NCBI RefSeq assembly: GCF_001866075.3 | Contig: NZ_CP063356.1 | Span: 3,214,164 to 3,278,163, forward strand | Source of the DNA: Anaerobacillus isosaccharinicus | Lineage (GTDB): Bacteria > Bacillota > Bacilli > Bacillales > Anaerobacillaceae | Direction: 5' to 3' | DNA length: 64,000 bases | Shown here: positions 54,881 to 64,000 of the stretch, piece after piece | Layout: each line of letters begins with the position of its first letter | Position numbering within the stretch: position 1 is the first letter of the stretch | Notes under the pieces: model-generated | Told to the model about the DNA's origin: nothing | What the model saw: only the letters and a program-made list of their open reading frames with translations | Databases searched by the model: none | Program-made: the position numbers and the translations under genes

Positions 54881-56209
54881 TTGAATAAAATCTACGTCTT
54901 AGATACGAACGTATTACTACAAGATCCATTGGCAATTTTTGCATTTGAAGAAAATGAAGTAGTTATCCCAGCAATTGTGTTAGAAGAGGTCGACTCAAAA
55001 AAACGGTATATGGATGAAATTGGAAGGAACGCAAGGCAGGTTGCCAAAATTATGGACCAGTTTCGAGAAAAAGGAAGGCTTCATGAGAAAGTCCCTTTAG
55101 ACAATGGCGGGCAATTAAGAGTAGAGTTAAATCACCGTTCATTCGAAAAAATGAAAGACATGTTCGATGAAAAAAGTAATGATAATCGAATTATTGCAGT
55201 GGCATTGAATTTATTATTAGAAGAGAATATGAAACAAGATTCAAAGCCAGTTATATTAGTGTCAAAAGACGCTCTAATGCGGGTTAAGGCAGATGCAATT
55301 GGAATTCAGGCAGAAGATTTCTTAAGCGATCGAGTAATAACTTCAGATCATATCTATTCAGGTTATCTTGAGTCGTATGTTAGTGTGGAAGTCTTAAATA
55401 AATTTTACAAAGATCAAAAAATTTTAGTCAAGGATATAAATTGTCAACATGTGTATCCTAACCAGTTCGTCATATTAAAAGATGAATTAGGTAGCTCAGC
55501 TTCTGCAATAGGTAGAATTGATACAGAATGTAAGGTAGTGATTCCGTTAATAAGAGAACCAGATCATGTTTGGGGGATAAAATCGCGGAATGTTCAACAG
55601 CGAATGGCCCTCGAGTTATTATTAAGAGATGATTTTCCACTAGTGACGTTAGTTGGCAAAGCTGGGACAGGAAAAACTTTATTATCTCTTGCAGCTGGGT
55701 TGTTATTAACTGAAGATCTTCATAAATATAAGAAGTTATTAGTAGCAAGGCCTGTAGTTCCTGTAGGGAAAGACCTAGGTTATTTACCAGGAGAAAAAGA
55801 AGAAAAGCTTAGACCTTGGATGCAACCTATTTATGATAATTTAGATTATTTATTTAATACGAAGAAACCGGGAGAATTAGATCAAATACTAGCGGGGATG
55901 GGTTCGATCCAAGTAGAAGCATTAACGTATATTAGAGGAAGAAGTATTCCTGAGCAATTTATCATAATCGATGAAGCTCAAAATTTAACAAAACATGAAG
56001 TGAAAACAATTCTAACAAGAGTTGGTGAAGGAAGTAAAATTGTTTTAATGGGGGATCCACAACAAATTGACCATCCGTATTTGGATGAATATAATAATGG
56101 ACTAACATATGTGGTCGAGAAATTTAAAGCAGAAAAAATTAGTGGTCACGTAAAATTAGAAAAAGGCGAACGGTCTGGCCTAGCCCAACTAGCAGCAGAT
56201 CTTTTATAA
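54881..56209 (+). CDS. ylaK: PIN-PhoH family ATPase YlaK
   Basis: A 442-residue protein with an N-terminal PIN nuclease domain (MNKIYVLDTNVLLQDP, acidic residues in VLDTN and LEEVD) and a C-terminal PhoH ATPase domain (GKAGTGKTLLSLAAG; IIDEAQNLT). This PhoH2 layout acts as an RNA helicase and nuclease in relatives. A TTG at 54881 with AAGGAGG is preferred to a GTG six bases upstream that overlaps the site. Confidence 0.93.
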   Translation: MNKIYVLDTNVLLQDPLAIFAFEENEVVIPAIVLEEVDSKKRYMDEIGRNARQVAKIMDQFREKGRLHEKVPLDNGGQLRVELNHRSFEKMKDMFDEKSNDNRIIAVALNLLLEENMKQDSKPVILVSKDALMRVKADAIGIQAEDFLSDRVITSDHIYSGYLESYVSVEVLNKFYKDQKILVKDINCQHVYPNQFVILKDELGSSASAIGRIDTECKVVIPLIREPDHVWGIKSRNVQQRMALELLLRDDFPLVTLVGKAGTGKTLLSLAAGLLLTEDLHKYKKLLVARPVVPVGKDLGYLPGEKEEKLRPWMQPIYDNLDYLFNTKKPGELDQILAGMGSIQVEALTYIRGRSIPEQFIIIDEAQNLTKHEVKTILTRVGEGSKIVLMGDPQQIDHPYLDEYNNGLTYVVEKFKAEKISGHVKLEKGERSGLAQLAADLL

Positions 56210-56321
56210 GAATTATGAATTACGAATTATGAATTACGAATTATGAATTGCTTCTTTAAATTTTTGCTCTAAGAAATACATTCAGAAATTCGTAATTCAA
56301 AATTAAAAATTCGTAATTTAA
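56208..56321. repeat. Heptad-periodic inverted repeat after ylaK
   Basis: The left arm alternates ATTATGA and ATTACGA with a 7-base period. The right arm holds the degenerate complement (TCGTAATTCAAAATT, TCGTAATTT). The arm sequence differs from that at 24787 but the period and arrangement are the same. Confidence 0.65.
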
Positions 56322-56363
56322 AAAAGGCTAACATCAAAAATAAATGATGTTTAGTCTTTTTTT
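56321..56363 (+). terminator. Terminator after the heptad repeat
   Basis: AAAGGCTAACATC pairs imperfectly with GATGTTTAGTCTTT, followed by a T-run. Confidence 0.7.
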
Positions 56364-56432
56364 AATTCATTCATTATTTGATTGATGCGGGTCATTCTAA
56401 TAAAATAGAAGGGATAGAAGGGGATGTTGCAA

Positions 56433-57365
56433 ATGATTGATTTTTTAGATGATGAAATACTAAATGACATGGTGTTAGAAGCGAAAAAATATACGAAATA
56501 TGGGGTAGTGGCAGATTATATCCCAGCTTTAGGTGAAGCGAACCCAGAAACGCTTTCTATAGCTATTTATCGAGGGAACAAAAATTACGTTGCTGCAGGT
56601 AATATACGTGAAAAGTTTACATTACAAAGTATTTCAAAAGTAATCATATTAGCTGTTGCACTGATGGACCATGGTGAAGAGTATGTCTTCTCTAGAGTAG
56701 GCATGGAACCAACTGGTGATCCTTTTAATTCAATTGCTAAGTTAGAAACAAACATACCATCTAAACCGCTTAATCCGATGATAAACGCAGGCGCTTTGGC
56801 TGTAACAAATATGATTATAGGCGAGTCGACAGCAGAAAAGTTAGGTCGGATCTTAAGTTTAATTCACGAGATGACAGGCAATACCGAAATTACATACTGT
56901 GAGAGAGTAGCAAAGTCTGAATTAGAAACGGCTTTTTTAAATCGTTCACTATGCTACTTCATGAAACAACATGGAGTGGTGAGGGGTGAAGTAGAGGAGT
57001 TGCTTGATCTCTATACTAAACAATGTGCTATTGAAGTCGATTGTTATGATTTAGCAAAGCTTGGTTATGTCATTGCAAATGAAGGGAAAAATCCAGTTAC
57101 TGATCGACAAATTATTCCGCTCCATATTACAAGAATTTTAAAGACTTTTATGGTTACATGTGGAATGTATAATTCATCAGGCGAGTTTGCTATTAAGGTT
57201 GGAATACCATCTAAAAGTGGTGTTTCAGGATCAATCATGTGTTCTGTACCACACGGCGTTGGCATAGGTATTTACGGGCCTTCCCTTGATGATCGTGGGA
57301 ACAGTGTTGCTGGAATGAAACTATTAGAAGGCTTATCAAGTAGGTATAATTTAAGTATTTTTTAA
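56433..57365 (+). CDS. glsA: Glutaminase
   Basis: A 310-residue serine-dependent glutaminase that hydrolyses glutamine to glutamate and ammonia. The catalytic serine and lysine are in TLQSISKV, and further family blocks are [18 protein letters not shown] and SGVSGSIM. It corresponds to YlaM (GlsA2) in the same position in B. subtilis. ATG at 56433 has GGGG well spaced; the ATG nine bases upstream is too close. Confidence 0.93.
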   Translation: MIDFLDDEILNDMVLEAKKYTKYGVVADYIPALGEANPETLSIAIYRGNKNYVAAGNIREKFTLQSISKVIILAVALMDHGEEYVFSRVGMEPTGDPFNSIAKLETNIPSKPLNPMINAGALAVTNMIIGESTAEKLGRILSLIHEMTGNTEITYCERVAKSELETAFLNRSLCYFMKQHGVVRGEVEELLDLYTKQCAIEVDCYDLAKLGYVIANEGKNPVTDRQIIPLHITRILKTFMVTCGMYNSSGEFAIKVGIPSKSGVSGSIMCSVPHGVGIGIYGPSLDDRGNSVAGMKLLEGLSSRYNLSIF

Positions 57366-57503
57366 TATAATCAATTTTATCAGTTATGAACGTTTAAGAT
57401 AGTTCGCTTCTATAAATACTGCTAATATATTGCATTTTCTTATTAGAAAAGCTATCATAGTGCTAAGGGACAGTGAAACGACTCGGTATGGGAGGGAATA
57501 ATC

Positions 57504-57788
57504 ATGTCTAATGAGATTGTAACAGGACATTCTGAAAAAGCGTACGCCCTTCTAAAAGCGGATGCAAATAAGATTTTAAAGCTAATTGAAGTTCAAATGA
57601 CCAACTTAACAATGCCGCAATGCCCTCTATATGAAGAGGTTTTAGATACTCAAATGTTTGGTTTATCTAAGGAAATTGACTTTGCTATTCGGCTTGAACT
57701 AATTGAAGAAGAATTAGGCAAACAATTGTTATCTGAACTTGAACGGCAACTTGCTGCTCTTCATGAAGCATCAATGAAAAGACCATAA
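57504..57788 (+). CDS. ylaN: YlaN (UPF0358)
   Basis: A 94-residue conserved protein of Firmicutes. In B. subtilis and Staphylococcus it is linked to iron handling through Fur; this is known for the family and not shown here. The sequence [20 protein letters not shown] and the rest match well. GGGAGGG lies upstream of the ATG. Position before pycA agrees with B. subtilis except that ftsW is not in between. Confidence 0.93.
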   Translation: MSNEIVTGHSEKAYALLKADANKILKLIEVQMTNLTMPQCPLYEEVLDTQMFGLSKEIDFAIRLELIEEELGKQLLSELERQLAALHEASMKRP

Positions 57789-57796
57789 TATTAAAG

Positions 57797-57888
57797 AAAA
57801 GATGACTCTAAGTGACTAACTTTCCTAATATAGTAATGACTAATTACTATATTAGAAAATGGTTAATGGTACAGAGTCGTCTTTTTTC
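57797..57888 (+). terminator. Long hairpin after ylaN
   Basis: The outer GATGACTCT pairs with AGAGTCGTC with one mismatch, and an inner 12-bp perfect stem, CTAATATAGTAA/TTACTATATTAG, follows, then TTTTTT. It is an unusually long terminator that also precedes and would insulate the peptidase gene. Confidence 0.8.
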
Positions 57889-57918
57889 TTATGGATGAAA
57901 TATTTAAATGGAGGGCTT

Positions 57919-58371
57919 ATGATTGGATTTATTTTTGTATTGCTTTGTTTTATTTCAATTTTACCCATTACGATTTTACTCCATGAATTAGGTCACTTTT
58001 TTTGTGCGTTGTTGTGTAAAGCTAGTAGAATTACAATTACAATTGGAATAGGGAAAAAAATTGGACAGCTAAAGTCCAAAAATTCAACGCTTATTTTACA
58101 TATGTTACCTTTAAGTGGAAAAACTTCTTATGAAATAGTTCATTACTCTAAATATAGGCAAATCTTAATCTCGATTGGTGGTCCAGTATTAAACGGAATT
58201 GTTGGATTTTTACTGCTATTGCCAGGGATCGGGCATGGAGACCAGCTTATAACGTTTTGGTTTCAATGGTTAGCTCTTTTTAACGTATGGATGTTTTTTG
58301 TTAACATTCTTCCTTTTAAATTTGGAAAGTACTCATCTGATGGATGGGTAGTAATAAACTCATTGAAATAA
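57919..58371 (+). CDS. Small M50-like membrane metalloprotease
   Basis: A 150-residue membrane protein with the zinc motif HELGH in ILLHELGHFFCALLC and a late FVNILPFKFGKYSSDGW, which resembles the third site-2-protease motif with Asp as zinc ligand. It has about three to four helices. This is a minimal site-2-protease-like layout; substrate unknown. The start at 57919 has GGAGGG five bases upstream; the ATG at 57859 sits in the terminator stem. It occupies the place of ftsW in the B. subtilis order. Confidence 0.75.
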   Translation: MIGFIFVLLCFISILPITILLHELGHFFCALLCKASRITITIGIGKKIGQLKSKNSTLILHMLPLSGKTSYEIVHYSKYRQILISIGGPVLNGIVGFLLLLPGIGHGDQLITFWFQWLALFNVWMFFVNILPFKFGKYSSDGWVVINSLK

Positions 58372-58598
58372 ATATTAATTAAAAAGTCGCAAGTTTTAAA
58401 AAATTCTAGTTTTTGTGTTAAAATTCCTTTTATTCACCTTCAGAAAAATGATATAGTAAATATTAAGTTTATTTTAAATGTTAAACATCAGCTCATCAGA
58501 CGTATTTTTTTAAATTTTTAATGTCTTCGAGTAAGAAGTGGACTCGATAGATGTATGAGCATAAAAAATTAATAGGACAATCAACTAGGAGGACAATG

Positions 58599-61500
58599 AT
58601 GAATAGGATGACTAAAATTAAAAAAGTGTTAGTTGCAAATCGTGGTGAGATTGCCATACGAATTTTTAGGGCTTGTACAGAATTACATATTCGTACTGTA
58701 GCTATCTATTCAAAAGAAGATACAGGAGCTTATCACAGGTACAAGGCGGATGAAGCATACTTGATTGGAGAAGGGAAAAAACCAATCGACGCTTATTTAG
58801 ACATAGAAGGTATTATTGAATTGGCAAAACGAAACGACGTAGATGCCATTCACCCTGGTTATGGTTTTTTATCAGAAAATATTCAGTTTGCACGACGCTG
58901 TGAAGAAGAAGGTATAATCTTTATTGGTCCTAAATCGGATCATTTAAATATGTTTGGTGATAAAGTTCAAGCGCGAACACAAGCGATTAAAGCAGGATTA
59001 CCAGTAATTCCAGGAACTGATGGACCAGTTGATTCTGTTAGTGATGTTGAAAATTTTGCTAGTAAACACGGGTTTCCTTTCATTATTAAAGCTTCCTTAG
59101 GTGGTGGCGGGCGTGGAATGAGGATCGTTCGCTCTGAGAATGAGCTTCGAGAAGCTTACGATCGTGCTAAATCAGAAGCTAAATCTGCTTTTGGAAATGA
59201 TGAAGTATATGTTGAAAAATTCATCGAAAATCCAAAGCATATCGAGGTACAAATTTTAGGAGATGAAAGTGGCAATATCATTCATTTATATGATCGAGAT
59301 TGCTCTGTACAACGTCGTCATCAAAAAGTTGTAGAAATTGCACCAAGTGTATCCTTAACAGATGATGTCCGCGAAAAGATTTGTCTTGCTGCTGTTCAGT
59401 TAATGGAGAAGGTAAATTACATTAATGCAGGTACGGTTGAATTTTTAGTGACAGATTCAGGAGAGTTCTATTTTATTGAAGTGAATCCACGCGTGCAAGT
59501 AGAGCATACAATTACTGAAATGGTAACTGGAGTAGATATTGTCCAAGCTCAAATTTATATTGCTGATGGTGAAGAAATTCACGGTAAGAAGCTTAATATT
59601 CCAACTCAAGAAAAAATAATTTGTCATGGATTTGCGATTCAATCCCGAGTGACAACTGAAGATCCAAGTAATAACTTCATGCCAGATACAGGTAAAATAA
59701 TGGTTTACCGTTCTGGAGGGGGGTTTGGTGTACGACTAGATGCAGGTAATGGTTTCCAAGGTTCAGTTATATCACCATATTATGATTCTCTACTAGTAAA
59801 ACTTTCTACTTGGGCATTAAACTTTGAAGATGCTGCTTCAAAAATGTTAAGGAACTTACGAGAGTTTCGTATTCGTGGGATAAAAACGAATATCGCATTT
59901 TTAGAAAATGTTGTCCAACATGAAAAGTTTTTAAATGGTGAGTATAATACATCATTCATTGATACGACACCAGAACTGTTTGTTTTTCCTAAAAGAAAAG
60001 ATAGAGGAACAAAAATGCTATCGTTCATTGGCGAAACGACGATTAATGGTTATCCGGGATTAGAAAGAATGAAGAAGCCTGTATTTGATGAACCAATCAT
60101 CCCAAAAGTAAAGCTTAGTGAACCATTTCCAAGTGGAACAAAGCAAATTTTAGAAGAAAAAGGTGCTGAAGGCTTAGCTAGATGGGTTAGTGAGCAAAAA
60201 GAAGTATTATTAACGGATACGACATTCCGTGATGCTCATCAATCGCTGTTAGCTACACGTGTTCGTACACATGACTTAAAAAAGATTGCTGAACCGACAG
60301 CAAGATTGCTTCCTAACCTTTTCTCTTCAGAAATGTGGGGCGGAGCAACCTTTGATGTAGCAATGAGATTTTTACATGAAGATCCGTGGGAACGTTTGTT
60401 GACATTAAGAAAACAAATGCCAAACTTACTATTGCAAATGTTATTTAGATCTTCTAATGCAGTTGGCTATACAAACTACCCAGATAATGTGATTAAAGAG
60501 TTTGTTCAGAAATCTGCTGATGCTGGAATTGATGTTTTCCGTATTTTTGACTCATTAAACTGGGTTCCAGGAATGAGGTTATCTATAGATGCTGTTCGTG
60601 AATCAGGGAAAATTGCGGAAGCGACAATGTGTTACACAGGAGATATTTTAGATCTTAGTCGTACGAAATATGACTTAAATTATTATAAAGATTTAGCAAA
60701 AGAGTTAGAGCAATCAGGAGCGCATATTTTAGGTATTAAAGATATGGCTGGCTTACTGAAACCTGAAGCAGCGTACAGACTAGTTTCTACATTAAAAGAA
60801 ACTCTCTCAATTCCAATACATCTCCATACACATGATACTAGTGGTAATGGTATTTATACGTATGCAAGAGCAATTGATGCTGGTGTGGATATTGTTGATG
60901 TAGCTGTTGGTTCAATGGCAGGGTTGACTTCTCAACCAAGTGCAAATAGTTTAATTTACGCATTAACTGGTAGTGAACGTCAACCTAAGGTAAACATTGA
61001 TGCTCTAGAAAAATTAGGAATCTTCTGGGAAGATACGAGAAAGTTTTATCAAGGGTTTGAAAGTGGTATGGTTGCTCCTCATTCGGAGGTTTATGAGCAC
61101 GAAATGCCTGGTGGTCAATATAGTAATCTTCAGCAACAAGCTAAAGCTGTTGGTTTGAAAAGTCGCTGGGATGAAGTGAAAAAAATGTACCGTACTGTAA
61201 ATGATATGTTTGGTGATGTTGTAAAGGTAACTCCTTCATCAAAAATTGTTGGTGACATGGCATTGTTTATGGTTCAAAATAACTTATCTGAAGCAGATGT
61301 CTATGAAAAAGGTGCGTCTCTAGATTTTCCAGACTCAGTTGTTGAATTTTTCCAAGGTTACTTAGGTCAACCTTACCAAGGTTTCCCTAAGGAACTTCAA
61401 GATTTAATTTTAAAAGGAAAAGAAGCAATTGTTGGAAGACCTGGTGAAAGCTTAGCAGCAGTAGATTTTGAAGTGATTAAGAAAGAGTTGTTTGAGAAAT

Positions 61501-62051
61501 TAAACCGACAGGTGACAGACTTTGACATGCTTTCCTATGCTATCTATCCAAAGGTGTATTTAGATCATCAACGTTTTTATGAGCAGTTTGATGATGTATC
61601 TGTACTTGATACGCCAACCTTCTTATACGGACTTCGTCTTGGAGAAGAAATCGAAGTGGAAATTGAGCAGGGGAAAACGTTAATTGTTAAGTTAGTTTCT
61701 ATTGGCGAAGCGCAAAAAGACGGTACTCGTGTTGTTTATTTTGAATTAAATGGTCAGCCAAGAGAACTTGTCATTAAAGATCAAAATGTAGAAACAACAA
61801 TTATTGCTAAAACGAAGGCTGAGAAAGATAACCCTAATCATATTGGAGCTACAATGCCAGGAACTGTAGTGAAAACACTAGTTGAAAACGGCGATAAAGT
61901 AAAAAAAGGTGATCATCTTATGATTACTGAAGCTATGAAGATGGAAACAACTGTTCAAGCTCCATTTAACGGAGTTGTCACTAGGCTTCATGTACAAAAT
62001 GGAGAAGCAATTCAAACTGGTGATTTATTAGTAGAATTAAAAGCTGAGTAA
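58599..62051 (+). CDS. pycA: Pyruvate carboxylase
   Basis: A 1150-residue biotin enzyme that converts pyruvate and bicarbonate to oxaloacetate. The order is biotin carboxylase with ATP-grasp (GGGGRGMRIV, VQVEHTITEM), carboxyltransferase (TDTTFRDAHQSLLATR, HLHTHDTSGNG), and C-terminal biotinyl domain with the lysine in EAMKMET. The start at 58599 has AGGAGG six bases before; in-frame ATGs at 58551 and 58596 are less well placed. It is anaplerotic to the TCA cycle and complements pdhABCD in partitioning pyruvate. Confidence 0.96.
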   Translation: MNRMTKIKKVLVANRGEIAIRIFRACTELHIRTVAIYSKEDTGAYHRYKADEAYLIGEGKKPIDAYLDIEGIIELAKRNDVDAIHPGYGFLSENIQFARRCEEEGIIFIGPKSDHLNMFGDKVQARTQAIKAGLPVIPGTDGPVDSVSDVENFASKHGFPFIIKASLGGGGRGMRIVRSENELREAYDRAKSEAKSAFGNDEVYVEKFIENPKHIEVQILGDESGNIIHLYDRDCSVQRRHQKVVEIAPSVSLTDDVREKICLAAVQLMEKVNYINAGTVEFLVTDSGEFYFIEVNPRVQVEHTITEMVTGVDIVQAQIYIADGEEIHGKKLNIPTQEKIICHGFAIQSRVTTEDPSNNFMPDTGKIMVYRSGGGFGVRLDAGNGFQGSVISPYYDSLLVKLSTWALNFEDAASKMLRNLREFRIRGIKTNIAFLENVVQHEKFLNGEYNTSFIDTTPELFVFPKRKDRGTKMLSFIGETTINGYPGLERMKKPVFDEPIIPKVKLSEPFPSGTKQILEEKGAEGLARWVSEQKEVLLTDTTFRDAHQSLLATRVRTHDLKKIAEPTARLLPNLFSSEMWGGATFDVAMRFLHEDPWERLLTLRKQMPNLLLQMLFRSSNAVGYTNYPDNVIKEFVQKSADAGIDVFRIFDSLNWVPGMRLSIDAVRESGKIAEATMCYTGDILDLSRTKYDLNYYKDLAKELEQSGAHILGIKDMAGLLKPEAAYRLVSTLKETLSIPIHLHTHDTSGNGIYTYARAIDAGVDIVDVAVGSMAGLTSQPSANSLIYALTGSERQPKVNIDALEKLGIFWEDTRKFYQGFESGMVAPHSEVYEHEMPGGQYSNLQQQAKAVGLKSRWDEVKKMYRTVNDMFGDVVKVTPSSKIVGDMALFMVQNNLSEADVYEKGASLDFPDSVVEFFQGYLGQPYQGFPKELQDLILKGKEAIVGRPGESLAAVDFEVIKKELFEKLNRQVTDFDMLSYAIYPKVYLDHQRFYEQFDDVSVLDTPTFLYGLRLGEEIEVEIEQGKTLIVKLVSIGEAQKDGTRVVYFELNGQPRELVIKDQNVETTIIAKTKAEKDNPNHIGATMPGTVVKTLVENGDKVKKGDHLMITEAMKMETTVQAPFNGVVTRLHVQNGEAIQTGDLLVELKAE

Positions 62052-62058
62052 TTTATGA

Positions 62059-62086
62059 AAGAGAGAGGGTTTTCCCTCTCTCTTTT
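62059..62086 (+). terminator. Terminator of pycA
   Basis: AGAGAGAGGG and CCCTCTCTCT form a 10-bp stem followed by TTTT. Confidence 0.85.
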
Positions 62087-62180
62087 AATTATATAGGATG
62101 TAATAATCGATTATAAGTAAAATAGACTATAGTAAGTGCTTTCCTTTTGTTGAAAATAGTACCAAAAAGGTTATCAATAA

Positions 62181-62221
62181 ATAACAAAGAGGCAAGCTGA
62201 ATGAAAACTTCAGCTTGCCTC
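62181..62221 (-). terminator. Terminator of ctaA
   Basis: GAGGCAAGCTGAA pairs with TTCAGCTTGCCTC; on the minus strand it is followed by TTTGTTATTT. Confidence 0.85.
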
Positions 62222-62228
62222 TTGTCAA

Positions 62229-63131
62229 CTATTTTGCTCTAGTAGCTAACATAACTAAGTAGCTTATTGTACCGAACAAACAAGTAATAATAAAAGCATG
62301 AAACATGGAAGAAAATAAACTCATCTTAGTAAAAACTACGTAAGCACCACTTAAGATTTGAATAGTTACAAGGATAAGTGAAATGAGAACGGTAATTCGA
62401 AGAGCCCATTCATTTCTATAATGACGATAAACATGGATTGCTAAAGCTAAAATAACGAAAAACATTAATGCTGCAGCAACTCTGTGACCAAATTGAACAG
62501 CAATACTTCCAACTAAAGGAGGGATAATTTGTCCGTTACATAAAGGCCATCCGTCGCAGGCAAGACTTGAATCAGTATGACGAACTAGAGCACCGGTATA
62601 GACCACAATATAAAGATAAGTAAATACAAAATAGATAAATCCTTTTAGTTTTCTAGTAATTTGTGGCGATCTAATACCAGGACCTCGAGCTTCCTCAAAA
62701 ATTAGTATTGTAAGTAAGAGGACACTGGCAAATGAAACTAATGAGAAACCAAAATGTAATGCTAAAACTGCCGAAGATTGGCCCCACATTACCGCTGCAG
62801 CGCCTAATAACCCCTGGAAAACAATAAATAAAATTGCAATAATAGCCAAAAACTTTGTTTCACGCACATGGGGTAACTTTTTCCACATCCAAATTGAAAG
62901 AATAATAACCATAATTCCAAGAATACCAGAAACAAAGCGATGACTGTATTCAATTATTGTTTCCATAGTAGTAATTGATTCTGGTATCACTTGACCATGA
63001 CAAAGTGGCCAAGAATCACCACACCCTTGTCCTGACTCTGTCTTGGTAACTAAGGCACCTTGGAGTAAAACGATAATCATTCCAATCGTGGTTAGTATTG
63101 AAAATATTTTAAGTTTATTCAAATTGTTCAC
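62229..63131 (-). CDS. ctaA: Haem A synthase
   Basis: A 300-residue membrane enzyme that oxidises the haem O methyl group to a formyl group, giving haem A for cytochrome oxidase. Eight helices are predicted in two four-helix halves, with GCGDSWPLCHGQ (C37 and C44) in the first extracellular loop and SLACDGWPLCNGQ in the second. Haem-ligating histidines are in EYSHRFVSG and FGHRVAAAL. It is divergent from ctaB, as in B. subtilis. Confidence 0.95.
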   Translation of the reverse strand: MNNLNKLKIFSILTTIGMIIVLLQGALVTKTESGQGCGDSWPLCHGQVIPESITTMETIIEYSHRFVSGILGIMVIILSIWMWKKLPHVRETKFLAIIAILFIVFQGLLGAAAVMWGQSSAVLALHFGFSLVSFASVLLLTILIFEEARGPGIRSPQITRKLKGFIYFVFTYLYIVVYTGALVRHTDSSLACDGWPLCNGQIIPPLVGSIAVQFGHRVAAALMFFVILALAIHVYRHYRNEWALRITVLISLILVTIQILSGAYVVFTKMSLFSSMFHAFIITCLFGTISYLVMLATRAK

Positions 63132-63447
63132 CTAACCTTATCTAAATACGGTTTTTACCGCGATTTTAGTCCTTCTAATTGTAAGAACAAAACAGTATAT
63201 TGTCAATTAGTATGCGTGAGCATATTATTACCATTATTAAATTAAAAATGTTATTATCTAGGTGTAATTAGAAATTGGAAAATATAAGTGATGAAAATCA
63301 CTGCATTATCATTTATAATGTGAGTAATAAGTCGTTTTCCACTAAGGCAATGTTATTTAACTGGTTTATAGTTTAATTAATCAATGCTATAATAGCACCT
63401 TAAGTGTTGTGACTTAGTAGTTTTATAGTTTATGGAGGTGAGGATCA
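63132..63447. other. ctaA-ctaB divergent promoter region
   Basis: No gene. A TGCTATAAT (63385-63393, extended -10) lies about 55 bp before ctaB. On the minus strand no clear pair was found. Confidence 0.45.
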
Positions 63448-64000
63448 TTGAATAAAACCGTTTTAGAAGGTGCTAAGGTATTAGAAACCTCAATTGCTAA
63501 TCCTTCAAATGCTAGTTGGAGAGACTTCCTTGCTTTAACAAAAATGGGCATTGTTATGTCGAATATGATTACAGCATTTGCAGGCATGTTTTTAGCAGCT
63601 TACTATATGGATATTCAGTTAATCTCAGTGTTACATCTTGTTATTTTTGGTCTTCTTGGTTCTGCCCTAGTTATGGCAGGTGGATGTAGTTTAAATAACT
63701 ATATTGATCGGGATATTGACCACTTAATGGAGCGCACTAATGAAAGACCAACAGTAAATGGGAAAATTCCCGAAAAGCAAGTATTAATATTTGGGCTAGT
63801 TTTATCTGCACTAGGAATTTTATTCCTATTAGCAGCATCACTAAATGCCGCACTATTAGGTTTTGCAGGTCTTATTTTTTACGTTGTTATCTACACGATG
63901 TGGACAAAAAGAACGACATCATTAAATACAATTGTTGGTAGTGTATCAGGAGCAGTTCCACCGCTTATCGGTTGGGCAGCTATTGATGCAGGGCTAAGCC
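63448..64000 (+). CDS. ctaB: Protoheme IX farnesyltransferase (3' end outside window)
   Basis: The first 184 codons of a haem O synthase with TTG start and GGAGGTG seven bases upstream. The prenyltransferase motif NNYIDRDIDHLMERTNERP gives the two Asp-rich metal and diphosphate sites. It farnesylates haem B to haem O, the substrate of CtaA. The frame is still open at the window edge. Confidence 0.93.
   Translation, partial: MNKTVLEGAKVLETSIANPSNASWRDFLALTKMGIVMSNMITAFAGMFLAAYYMDIQLISVLHLVIFGLLGSALVMAGGCSLNNYIDRDIDHLMERTNERPTVNGKIPEKQVLIFGLVLSALGILFLLAASLNAALLGFAGLIFYVVIYTMWTKRTTSLNTIVGSVSGAVPPLIGWAAIDAGLS

Noticed and set aside
57859-57918. Upstream ATG extension of the M50-like gene
   Set aside because: The ATG lies inside the terminator stem and lacks a ribosome binding site; the ATG at 57919 has GGAGGG.

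Overview
The window is low-GC, spore-former DNA from a member of the Bacillaceae. Two blocks are colinear with Bacillus subtilis. One is ykuQ-ykuR-ykuS-ykuT-ykuU-ykuV (20.1-24.8 kb). The other runs ktrC/rnjA/rpoY/def/ykyA/pdhABCD/slp/SR1/speA/yktA/yktB/yktC/ylaF/typA/ylaH/ylaI/ylaJ/ylaK/glsA/ylaN/pycA/ctaA/ctaB (28.1-64 kb). The genus cannot be fixed from the sequence alone. Sporulation-linked genes (a YjcZ-type tiny membrane protein, YlaJ, a kinase tail) and strong AGGAGG-type ribosome binding sites fit this placement.

Layout: 0-2.4 kb holds the tail of a histidine kinase, a flavin nitroreductase, two tiny membrane proteins and yppG. 2.4-6.2 kb is a head-to-tail tandem of one insertion sequence, which has split a small heat-shock protein gene from yppG. 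6.2-10.2 kb carries an orphan holin-like gene and a five-gene minus-strand operon: TusA, DsrE, a TusA-OsmC fusion, a MetE-like zinc methyltransferase and OsmC. 10.4-20 kb has two unknown membrane proteins, a degenerate FtsE-like ATPase, a UspA-MscS pair, a soluble chemoreceptor, a glutaredoxin, an HD-GYP variant and isocitrate lyase. 20-24.8 kb is the diaminopimelate/peroxiredoxin block. 24.9-26.8 kb is a third, related insertion sequence lying just before a leaderless amidase. 28-43.6 kb holds the Ktr, RNase J1 and deformylase genes, the pyruvate dehydrogenase operon and several envelope lipoproteins. 43.8-45.7 kb is an IS6-like element inserted inside the SR1 regulatory-RNA locus. 45.9-64 kb is arginine decarboxylase through the pyruvate carboxylase and haem A genes.

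Working together: pdhABCD, pycA, aceA and the haem A genes ctaA/ctaB outline an aerobic central metabolism feeding acetyl-CoA and oxaloacetate into the TCA cycle. dapH and dapL are two steps of the acetylated lysine/diaminopimelate route. ykuU-ykuV form a thiol-peroxidase pair, with a PerR-like box over the promoter.

Most unusual content: (1) the TusA/DsrE/TusA-OsmC/MetE-like/OsmC operon, a candidate sulfur- and methyl-transfer system I cannot match to a described pathway; (2) an IS6-like insertion that separates the SR1 promoter and catabolite-operator-like palindrome from the SR1P reading frame; (3) tandem IS copies separated by, and flanked by, the same 4-bp TTAT; (4) ktrC with a one-base expansion in a poly-A tract just after the start; (5) heptad-periodic inverted repeats after ykuV and ylaK.
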